Source: Azolla caroliniana | Taxonomy: Eukaryota > Polypodiophyta | Direction of reading: 5' to 3' | DNA: 64,000 nt | NCBI GenBank assembly: GCA_043228905.1 | Contig: JBHGNT010000001.1 | Coordinates: 11,098,001 to 11,162,000, forward strand | Shown here: positions 45,741 through 55,000 of the stretch, one piece after another | Layout: the number at the start of each line of letters is the position of its first letter | Position numbering within the stretch: position 1 is the first letter of the stretch | Translations under genes and position numbers: made by a program | Notes under the pieces: model-generated | Seen by the model: only the letters and a program-made list of their open reading frames with translations | Database searches by the model: none | What the model was told of the DNA's origin: nothing

Positions 45741-45988
45741 ACTGTCAGGAATAGTACTAAAACAGAGATGGAATTAGTACTAAGAAGAGTAGTACTATTA
45801 GTACTATTAGTACTAAGAGGACGGGACTGCGTAAGATTCCCGAGAGAGAGGAAGTGAGAAGAGGAGAGAGAGAGAGAAATAGGATGATGACAGCAGCTCT
45901 TATATTATATGAAAGATAAGTACAAATCGACTAAGAGGCTTAAGACTGGTGTTGAACCAATTTGGTTCAACATAATGCTTAGTGCCTT

Positions 45989-45997
45989 CTTTTATAG
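45989..45997 (-). promoter_or_regulatory. TATA box of the chromovirus 5' LTR
   Basis: Element strand CTATAAAAG. The first T of TATAAA is at 45996, 33 nt upstream of 45963, the A that would begin the self-primer sequence. That is a normal TATA-to-start distance for a plant Pol II promoter. The same box lies in the 3' LTR at 40744-40752. Confidence 0.75.
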
Positions 45998-46113
45998 TGT
46001 TCTCAGGAATAATCCTGAAGCTTCTAGAATGTTCCAGAGAAATCTGGAATATACATTACTTTCTTATAATAAAACATAAATGAAAATAATATTCTATGAA
46101 TTACAATAGATGG

Positions 46114-46175
46114 TGAGATGGTTAAGAGCTCGACCCATATACCATAAGGTCATGGGTTCGAGTCTTGCCATCTCA
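46114..46175 (+). repeat. tRNA-like segment in the outer U3 of the chromovirus LTR
   Basis: Starts TGAGATGG and ends CCATCTCA, a perfect 8-bp acceptor-like pairing. It has an A-box-like TGGTTAAGAGC and a B-box-like GGTTCGAGTC between. At 62 nt it is shorter than a tRNA, and its T-stem is weak, so it is not a functional tRNA gene. Orientation is opposite to the element. The same segment is at 40869-40930. Confidence 0.5.
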
Positions 46176-46185
46176 TGACAACTTC

Positions 46186-46623
46186 GTTCTAGGGTTTCAT
46201 CTTGGTAGTTTTATTTCTTCTTCTTCGTCGTAGTGTGGGTTGAGAGCTCGTGTCTGTTTAGGGTTTGCTTTTGCTCAGTCTCTTGTGCAAGACCCCGCTC
46301 GGCGGCTTGGCAGCAAACTGTTGTTGTAACCTACCCTACCTTGGTCCGGCTTGAAGCCAAGGTTGTATTTTTCCCTTGTAATATATATACTCATATCTGT
46401 TTGTGCATATTGGTGTATTTGGTGGTGTCGGGAACATAGCCCCTTGTTTCCTGTGCATAAGAGTCGGTGTCGCGCGCATGCTCTCTCTCTCTCTCTCTCT
46501 CTCTCTCGTGTTCGGTTGCCTCTGGGACGTGTCCGGAGTCAGTTTTCTCGGCATCCCTTCCTCCCTCGTCCGAGACCCCCGTGGTCCCGCCCCTTATACA
46601 CGCATGCGCGTAATAACGCAACA
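46186..46623 (+). repeat. 3' LTR of the non-autonomous element, second part
   Basis: Continues the LTR after the chromovirus: gttctagggtttcatcttgg onward, matching 34794-35315 with a shorter CT run and a deletion near 46300. Ends CGCAACA. Confidence 0.9.
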
Positions 46624-46762
46624 ACGTGAGCTACGCCGCCTAGTAGCTATGGTTGCGGTATCTTCTACATTGGGACCATGGGCCACCTCCACATCGAAAC
46701 CCTTTGACCTCCCGCTTCTTTTCGAGAGACTGGGATGGAAATGAAACTAGGCCTAGTATAAA

Positions 46763-47033
46763 CCATAGTTCTAGCCATACGTCCCATTCGTGTCATACTC
46801 AAACGCCAATATTCGTATCATACTCATACGTGAAAAGGCTCCAAGTATGATTGAAATCCATACGCGGTACATAGATATATTATATATACATATGGTGTAT
46901 ATGGTGTACATAGTGTGTGTGTGTGTAAGGGGGAGAGAGAGAAAGAGAGAGAGAGAGAGCGTGTGTGGTCTAGAGAGAGAAGCCCTGTTTTGCATGTGTG
47001 AGGAGACAGTGATTGAGTGTATATCTAGACTCT

Positions 47034-47064
<31 letters not shown>

Positions 47065-47355
47065 CTATGGGTTTTGTCTGTGTGAGGGAGTATGTAATAT
47101 GTATATTAGATATCTAGATTTTGTAGAGAGAGAAAATCTGTCAGTTCTCGTGAGAGAGAGAGAGAGAGAGTGTGTGTATGTGTGTCAGATGTCACTTCTA
47201 TTCACAAAATATTATGAATATCAAAAATTAAAAAAACCCAAAAAAAGAAAAAAAAAGAAAAAAAGCCAAACGAATATCGCGTATCATACGCGTACGTTTG
47301 CAAACGTTCGCGTACGTCCAGTAAATTGGACGTACGCGAATATTAGGAACTATGG
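46763..47355. mobile_element. Non-coding inverted-repeat element A (CCATAG family), 593 bp
   Basis: Starts CCATAGTTCTA and ends TAGGAACTATGG; the terminal 9 bp are perfect inverted complements, and similarity extends to a CGTACGTCC motif inside each end. Flanked by direct 6-bp tataaa (46757-46762 and 47356-47361). The interior has GA/GT runs and a hairpin near the right end (gcgtacgtcca and tggacgtacgc). No coding capacity. A second member is at 53699-54423. It lies in the presumed 3' UTR of the RTE LINE. Confidence 0.65.
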
Positions 47356-47439
47356 TATAAACTCATTTCCTTATAGAACATTTTTTTTTTGCTAGAACTC
47401 TTTAGCTTAAGTTCTATTTTAATTTTAATTTTACTTTCG

Positions 47440-47517
47440 ATGAATGGGTAAATACCCCATTTTTATTGTAAACCAATTGTCTCATGGGCCAATTTTGGTC
47501 TTAGAAGACGTTAATAT

Positions 47518-47525
<8 letters not shown>
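47440..47525 (+). repeat. RTE-LINE 3' tail
   Basis: gggccaattttggtctta, gaagacg and ttaatatatcttc, the usual tail module, 80 bp downstream of inverted-repeat element A. It is probably the true 3' end of the nested LINE whose coding sequence ends at 46744. A (CT)n run extends from here to about 47568. Confidence 0.6.
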
Positions 47526-47568
<43 letters not shown>

Positions 47569-47572
<4 letters not shown>

Positions 47573-47760
47573 TCTATGTTTGTTATCAAAACAAGATGAT
47601 AATAAAACCCTTGCTATCTCCACTACTTTATTAGTAATGATATGGCAAGGTAAACCCTGTCAATTGTTGTAATACTAGATGACATTACTCTACCTCATCT
47701 TGGGACAACGTCCCCATACAACATAGTTGCAAACAATGCCAAATCAACTTCCCTCCCTCC
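47569..47760 (-). mobile_element. Truncated L1 3' end
   Basis: Third copy of the L1 3' UTR: tatgtttgttatcaaaacaa, gatgataata, tggcaagg, ccccatacaacatagttg. Compare 18380-18590 and 24318-24520. Confidence 0.75.
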
Positions 47761-47779
47761 CTCCCTCTTTCTCACAACA

Positions 47780-48010
47780 TTCATCGGTAAAGTTCTTGAA
47801 CATTGAGAGTCGTTACTCACTTTCACATGTATCACGTGAAATGTAATATTTTTGGTCTTAATACATCATATTTGACCTCCCAAGACGATAATAGAATCTA
47901 TCTATGTATCTCTCTGAACGAGGAAACCACACACATCAAACATGTTAGATCGCATCTCATCATTTGCCATATGAACCATTGCGTCCAAGAACTCACATTC
48001 ACTATGATGT
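47780..48010 (-). repeat. Unclassified dispersed repeat, copy 3
   Basis: The reverse complement matches 17455-17610 in its left half and 5770-5850 in its right half, so those two copies are parts of one longer repeat unit. No coding motif. Confidence 0.55.
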
Positions 48011-48184
48011 GAGATGAAGTGTTGGGACCCAAGTGATGCGAGTAGTCAATAATGCTTTTTACCTTGCCCTAAGAACATTTAGGAGTTTGAGTATCACAAT
48101 TTCATACAATGCTTTGCCCTTGATAAGTTTCGAACATGCTTTCTACACACCTTCAACCAAACATAGTCCTTGCATGAATTTCTC

Positions 48185-48330
48185 TCGATTATGACATTCA
48201 TTAGCAAAGGTCTTGAACATTGACGATCACTACTCATTTCACATGTATTAATTGAAAATGTTATATGTTTTGTTTCATAAGTCATATATCAAGATCTCTT
48301 AACATGATAATAAAATATATTTCTTGTGTT
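48185..48330 (-). repeat. Unclassified dispersed repeat, copy 4
   Basis: gacattcattagcaaagg, tcttgaacattga, ctcatttcacatgtatt: a more diverged copy of the same segment as 47780-47910. The stretch from here to 49079 shows no other element; it must hold the promoter and leader of the TPR gene. Confidence 0.5.
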
Positions 48331-49079
48331 TGCAATAATGTATATATAAAACAACTCAATTCATGTGACCTAATTTTGTGCTCTCTCCCTCTATTAATTT
48401 GTTCTCTCAACATTCGCCTACATCACCTAATGCGCGCGTGTGTGTGTGCATTCCTAAGTGCTCTTTACCTTTTCTTCCCTGACACGTAACGACACACTGC
48501 TGTGTACTTGCATTCTCCTCCCTACATGGGTGCGATGTTTCTTTCTACTGCATGTGTGCACGTTGTGTGCTCCTCACTCTGCATCCGTTTCGTTCTTTTT
48601 CTTATTCTTTTCCGTTCCCATGAGCGTGCTTGGTGGAACGAGTTCCTCTATGGCGTGTGTGCTTTCAATAAACAAATAAATTATGGCCCTTCCTCATTTC
48701 AACATATATTCTATTCAAACTAAGTAAATATGTTGCCTTTTGAGCTTGAAATATAAGATGTGATGTGTTTCACTTTCTTGCTTTTAACTATTTGGAAACT
48801 CACAAGATGGGCGAAAGTGAAGACTACCCAAGGGCATTCAAGAGATAACGAGAATGATCGGGGGCATTTCAGGAAATAAAGAGAAAAGCCACATTTCCGG
48901 GCCATTTCAAGGGCATTTTCAGGGGTATTTCAGGAAGGGGGACTAGGCCTCCCGAGTCCCCCCCATCCCAACACACACACAGACACATACAACTTTCGTT
49001 GAGAGTTCGAGATGATCATTTATTTACATCTAATGAACATTATTTCATAAGAAGCGCAGCACCAGCCTCCGCTGCAGCT

Positions 49080-52000
49080 ATGGCGGTAAGAGCGGGTTTC
49101 CTCCTGTGCAGAAGAAGGAAGAATGTGGCCGCTCCATCCCTGTCGTCGGCAAAACGTTTCCTGTCTTGTGTCAGCCCTACCGTCTCCAGCAAAGAAGAGA
49201 AAATGGCATTGGACATGATCAGATATGCAAAATCGCTGAAACAAGATGGTATGCCGTCTTCATCTTCATCATTATCCCCATCTTCTTTTTTCTTCATCTA
49301 ATTCTTCATCATCTTCTTCTTCATGCAAATTTGTTGGATATTTCTTTCATCATCCTCATTATTTTCTTCTTCTTCTTAAAATTATTAACCTTTATCATCT
49401 TCATCTTTCTTCAAATTTATCTATCTTCACCATAATTCGTGTTCTTCATAAAATTTTCTGATTCTTCAAATTCTTCATTTTCATCGTCTTCAATTTCCTT
49501 ATCAGCCTCTTCTTCTTATTGTTCTTCAAATTATTCATCTTTGGTGTCTTTGCAGAACCTTCATATTCTGAGGCTGTGAGGGTGTTGGAGCAAGGTCTTT
49601 CTTTCTTTACTGGAGGTGGATTGCCTTCTTCCATGGCTTCTGGAAGACTGCAGCTCTGCTTAGCAACAATTCATGCCAACAGGTAGAACACATTCCAGTG
49701 CAAAATATACGTATGTGAATATGATATAATGCAAGTATGTATGCTGCGCCTGTCTGTGTGGTGTGTATGCATGTATACCATATATGTGTACATGCATATT
49801 TATAGTTGTAACATGTATTGCTTGAAGTATTTTTGGCATGTTGATTTTGGAACAATGTCTGCGGCTATGTGCATTTGTGCCATAATGCATTAGAGCAGTT
49901 TTATATTACAGGGAAACTAGGGCTTGCAAATATCTGCATTTGCGCCATATGCATTGTCACATTTGTATTCAAACACTGCAGCGTGTGTCTCATTGTTATA
50001 TAATATTTATCATGTAAGAAGCCAGCAGATGCTGAGTAAGATCTGCCACATACTTGTACATTTTATCATAAGGAATATTTTTACACACGCTAAATGATTG
50101 ATGGATTTTCAGGTCTAATTATGAAGCTGCTGCTGAATCTTTGCAGTATCTAATAAATACCAGTTCTATGCCCCTTGAAATCAAGGGTAAGTTTTGAATT
50201 TCAAAAAGGATGTTGGGGTTGACCGTGTCTTCTATCCATGCACCTTATTTTTTCTTTTACTAGTCTCTTCATAATCACTGGTTCAATACTGGGAAATGGA
50301 TAATTTTCACAGTTATCGAAATGGATTGCATAGTTTTTATTACCAAGGGGACGATGGTGCCTATTTTTTACGGCTGCAATATTTCCTTATTGAAGAAAAT
50401 GATGGACTAGATTCTCGAACTGGCCACCAGATGAGAGTCTGATGTTTCCCACATTTTTCTTGCACCTCTTTTAGTGTCTACATTTGTAGAGTATGTGTGG
50501 AAATAAATAAAAAATTCCACGAGCAAGACATGATGGTTTAGAACATGGAAATGATGAAATTAGGAAAATGGTAAATTTGGAGAATGTTACAAACATGCAA
50601 TAAAAATCTTTCTATGAAGGTTACTTGGTTATATCTAGAACATGGAAATGATGAAATTAGGAAAATGAAATTTGGAGAATGTTACAAACATGCAATGAAA
50701 ATCTTTCTATGAAGGTTACATGGTTATATTTAGAACATGGAAATGACGAAGGTGGCAAAATGATTTAGTTATGAACAATAAAAGTGTGCAAAAATTTTAT
50801 GCTTAAATAATGCTTCTCTTGTTTTGATTAACAATTTTCTTTTCAATTTGATAGGATCTGCAATGGAAGCTTTGGCTTGCTTATGTTTGCAGCTGCATCA
50901 GGTAAATCTATGACCTCTTTGACTTTATTTAATTCTTTTATATATCTTCAACATTTAAGGTATATATCTTTGGTCAGGACAATGAAGCATTGGTCCAAGC
51001 TGATCAGTTAATGAGTTTATTAGCAGATGAAGATGTCCATGCAGAGCAGCTGCAATCAATGAAATTTAATTCTTTAGCTTTGAAAAAATTAGTTGAACTG
51101 GCACTTGGATCTTCTGATATTGGTACGTTCAATAGCTGTTACCACTTTGTTCTGTGAAAACATACAGAAACACTAATCTAGTTTCTAGTAGAAGCTTAAA
51201 GAGAGAAAATAAGAAACTGGTAAAATATTTTCTAATGCCATTGAAGGCCAAAATTATCAGAAGGAAAAGATGTTCAATTTCAATCATAAACCTGCCGAAA
51301 TTTAAGCTACGAGAAAAAAAGTCAAGTATATTGCATAAAAATAGGTTGAAAGCTCCATTTACTATTGGCATAGGATTTTTTTTCCAAAACTAGATACATA
51401 AATTACATTAGCTCATAAGGGCTATATCTCAGGCTAATTAGCCTCATCATTCCTGAACCCTTTTTGCTTCAGTTGTTGTATCTTTTTTTGCCTGTCTATC
51501 TTGTCTCTGTGTTTTGTCGTTCCGAGGCCATATTACACTTCCAATGATGCGTGTCCAACATGACATCATCTTTATGAGGAAAGAAGAAAGTGACTGAGAC
51601 CCTGTGAGTGAGAAGTAGAAGTAAGGAGAAGAAGCATTATCACCAAAGGCTGAGTTGGGACACGTTGTAATCAATGAAGTCGTTGAAGATAAATAAGTGA
51701 ATGCTAGTAGTCCTATGAGCTGCTGGATAACAGTGGTAGTGAAGAATCTAGAGCTGATAAGAACGGTCAATCGAGCTTTTCTCAGAGGAAGATGCTACCA
51801 CTAGCTGATGAACTAAAGTTATGGAGGTGATATAATGTCTATTCTCTGTGAGATCCACCATTAAATATTGAGGAGCAGCCTATGTCATTGCGAGAACACC
51901 CCTCTATGCTAAAAACATCTCAGCTACGGTAGAGATCAAAGTGAAATGTCTATATACGTGCTAAGAAAACATATCTATTACTAAGATACCTAACTATCTC

Positions 52001-55000
52001 ATTAGAATTAACTAAAATCTTCTTATCTTGAATCTTAAAACTCAGGAAAAATGAACTCTAAATCCTAAAAAACCAAGAAAATCAGAAAACGTATCAGTTG
52101 AACTGAAATGTGTATCACAGAGATGCGAGAACTGGGAAAATGAAAGAAGAAGTTAGTATAAACTATCCAGTGTCAACTAAGATCTGCGGAATGACAAGAC
52201 CCATGATGCAGGTTAATTCTAGAAGGATCATTGCCTGTTCAACTCTCTTCCACATGGTAGCTGGCTCAGATGACTAAGCAAAGAATTCTGTGATGGCATC
52301 AGAACAAGGGATATGGCCATTTTAGTGTATACAATTGAAAGCCAAAGGGTAACTTGATTCAGGGTAGAGAAACCACCTAGCATATTCAATAAAATTAATT
52401 GGTTCCTGAACTTGTCAATTTTATAGTGGAATTGAGAAGAGTTTGGTAAAAGGAAGTAAGAAAATTATGATATGAACCAATAAAGGGCCCTTACAGAGGT
52501 TGTTAAAAGGTATAATAACATAACTAGGAGTCTGGTTAAGTAGAGATTTGACAGACAATAATTTCAAGATATGCTACAAGTCTCTTAGCTTAATATGGAT
52601 TTTGACCATTCCTAGGCTACAAGCTTTTTGGTCTGCAAGTGTGACTAACTTCCATGTTGTTACATCTCACTCGTACATCATTAGGTTTTATAGGGGTCTT
52701 GGTCTTGAAGAGATGCCCCATAAAGTTTGACAACATGAATAGGATGCGTCATCTCTTGCACACACCAATACCACTTGTCATTAGCACTCAGTGCTAGCTT
52801 TCAGTCATCACTGCTCAATGTAGGGTTTAAGGTGTAGGGGTTTTTTGGGGGTTTAGTGTTGAGGCTTCATCGATAATATTTTTTGCTAGCAAAATTTTAG
52901 CTCTAACAGAATTATAGATTCCCACTAACATTCTTAGAGTGGGTGAGGAGATGGTTATAGATTCCCATAAATACAATTGTTTCTAGCTCTAGCAGAATTC
53001 TGTACAACAAAGAATGGGTGGAGATAGAAGGAGGAAAGGAAAACAAGAAAGGAACGAAAGGGATCATATTCGCACATCAGCATGACAAGTCTATGGAATA
53101 TGGCCTCAGCGTCTTGCTTGTTGTAGGCCTCTCACACACCCCCTTGTGTTTCCTGACTTGAAGGTGAAAACTATGTTTGAATTCAATGGTCTGCCACCCT
53201 TCAAGCAAATTGACGGTTGTTTCTGGGGGCAAAAGTTGCTGATGAAGTTTCGTTATTTGGAACATTGTTTTACATCATAAGGGTAGTAATAAATGAGGGA
53301 GAACTCAATCATACAGAACTCATACATAGTCCCTATCACTTTTCCTTAGTCTGTGTGAACAAACAGATTCTTGTAGACTTGTCTATAATTTGTAATTTCA
53401 AATATAATTGGAGTAAATGTACACATTTATTTACTAATAGAGCTAACAAATTTCAACTTGTAGAATCGGAAGGCCTTTCTTCACTTGTGGACTTGGAAAA
53501 TGCATCAGGTATGTAGTCTCTCTCAAATTGCTCACTTTTTCATAAAATTTAGCAATTTGAGGACTTGGAAAATGCATCAGATGTTGATGTAAAAGATAAA
53601 GGTAATTACATACAACATTGATTAGTAAGTTTGTATGGTTGAATGGAGGCTGCCCCTCTGTCTTGAAGTTTCTTTGTGTTTAAGGACAGTTGTCACCACC
53701 ATAGATTGACACATGCGTGATATTCGTCATATTCTCCATGCGTGATATTCTCAATATTCGAGAATACAAAATGGCCCTAAGAATATTTAAAAACCATTCG
53801 TTTTGTAAAATAAATATACAAAAAATTAATTAATTAATTAATTTAAAAATAAATAAATTTAATTCACTAAAAAAAAGAACAATTATTCATTAATAAATTA
53901 TAAAAATATGATTAGTATAAACTCTCCTTTCTAGTGTCAAATAAAAAAAGAGGAGAGTTTATGAACCTTTATTTTATTTAAATAATTGATTTTTTTATTT
54001 TAAAAAAACGAATATTTTTATATTTACTATGAAAACATGATTAATGTGAAGTCTCAATTTTAATGTCAGGTAAAAATATCCATAAATTTTGGGAAAAGAA
54101 AAGGTGAAGAATTAATGAACCTTTCTTTTATTTTATTTATTTATTAAAAATAAAACGAAATTTTATTTAATTTAATTTATTTATTTAGTAAAGAATCAAG
54201 ATCTCCAATGAAAATTTATTACTGTCAAGTCTCTCTCAACTCTCTATTTTATTATCCCCTTTTTATTGTCAAGTCCCCCTTTTTTTCCTAAGAAACTAAA
54301 AGGAGGGAGTTCATCTCCTTTTTTTTCCTTTTTTTTTAAACGAATACTTGACCACACGAATGTATGCGTATTCGTTTGCATTCGAATGGAAAATCCCTCG
54401 AATGCGAATATGTCAATCTATGGTCACCACACATCTGGTCTGTCTGTATGTACACATAGACACATACACATGTATGTACACGTAGACATGTACATATGTA
54501 TGTATTTGTATGCATATGTATGTTTTGCATTTATATGGTGTATTTTAGAGCAACAATATACTGGAGTTTTTATTATTATAAAGATGCAGAGGTGATTTGT
54601 TTTCCATGGTCAAAGATTATCATTATTGAGTGATTCAGTAAGAGGTTATTTGTGAAGATTAAGATGTCATCGAAAGTTTGTTTTTCCTCAGCATGTTCAG
54701 AAATCATTATAAAATAATGTCTAATTGATAGCATAATAAATTCATAATCATTATTCAACTTGAATAACATAATATTTCAGGAGGTGCGGTCTTAGATATT
54801 GCAGAGTTGTCTCATGTACATGGTTCTTTATCGGCTGCAAAGCTTATGTATGAAAAAGCCATTAGCCTTTCGAAGAAGGAACTTGAAGAGAATGGGAAAT
54901 TTTTATCTGCCATTGCCACAACACCTGAGGCAGTTCATACTGGTGCTATAGCTGGCTTGGGTCAGCTCCTTATAAGTATGGGGTGAGTACTGGCCTCCAG

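Larger units (their letters stand above)
40498..46180 (-). mobile_element. Complete Ty3/gypsy chromovirus, 5683 bp, with self-primer architecture
   Basis: Two 438-bp LTRs (40498-40935, 45743-46180) that I read as identical, with TGTCA...TGACA ends, and a perfect 5-bp target duplication acttc (40493-40497 and 46181-46185). The element reads leftward: 5' LTR, primer site, gag, pol in the -1 frame, polypurine tract, 3' LTR. Pol order is protease, RT, RNase H, integrase, chromodomain, which defines chromoviruses. Gag (KFDGTRSQFRGFL) and the RT block LIIYLDDLLIYS recall fungal and Tcn1-type elements rather than common seed-plant clades. The primer site complements the element's own predicted RNA 5' end instead of a tRNA. 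It should be capable of transposition. Confidence 0.95.
45743..46180 (-). repeat. 5' LTR of the chromovirus
   Basis: 438 bp. If transcription starts at 45963, U3 is 217 bp and R-U5 is 221 bp. The start region is an inverted repeat, GTTGAACCA and TGGTTCAAC separated by 3 bp (45951-45971 on plus). Confidence 0.95.
34544..46623 (+). mobile_element. Non-autonomous LTR retrotransposon with gag-like frame only (TR-GAG/LARD-like)
   Basis: 5' LTR 34544-35315 begins TGTCGTGAAGC and ends CGCGACA. The 3' LTR begins at 40248 and, after the chromovirus insertion (40498-46180), resumes at 46186 and ends CGCAACA at 46623. Without the guest the element is about 6.4 kb. Between the LTRs I see a gag-like frame (35353-36654), a GC-rich block of diverged repeats (36740-39180) and AT-rich sequence (39180-40247). 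There is no protease, RT, RNase H or integrase motif, so mobilisation must have depended on a partner. A clean target-site duplication is not visible; both flanks share aaca. It interrupts the LINE ORF2 C-terminus. Confidence 0.8.
30790..46744 (+). pseudogene. RTE-type LINE ORF2, split by two LTR-element insertions
   Basis: Coding pieces: 30790-30967, 32974-34543 and 46624-46744. Piece 1 gives VDFRKTFDTIPRERLFDR and DMIWAIYDLYE. Piece 2 resumes with VGVKQGCPLSPTLFGIYIDE, the catalytic LLLYADDIVLILES, YVYLGVTF, and a late cysteine/histidine motif CRLCHIEIEDEYHFTCKC (about 34130-34185). A basic stretch TTKRPRMSGF follows after a TAG at 34388. Piece 3 continues in a compatible frame after the non-autonomous LTR element and ends PLLFERLGWK at 46744. 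Several stops and frameshifts are present (for example near 33235 and 33490). The protein would be an RTE/BovB-like reverse transcriptase. This is the youngest-looking RTE copy in the window, yet it is dead. Confidence 0.8.

Noticed and set aside
46114-46175. Functional tRNA gene
   Set aside because: Too short, weak T-stem and no proper anticodon arm; kept only as a tRNA-like module.
34539-46628. Clean 5-bp target duplication for the non-autonomous LTR element
   Set aside because: Left flank aacat and right flank acgtg do not match; only aaca is shared, so I do not claim one.
53217-53516. 99-codon open frame as a separate gene
   Set aside because: Its last 15 codons are exon 6 of the TPR gene in the same frame; the rest is intron.
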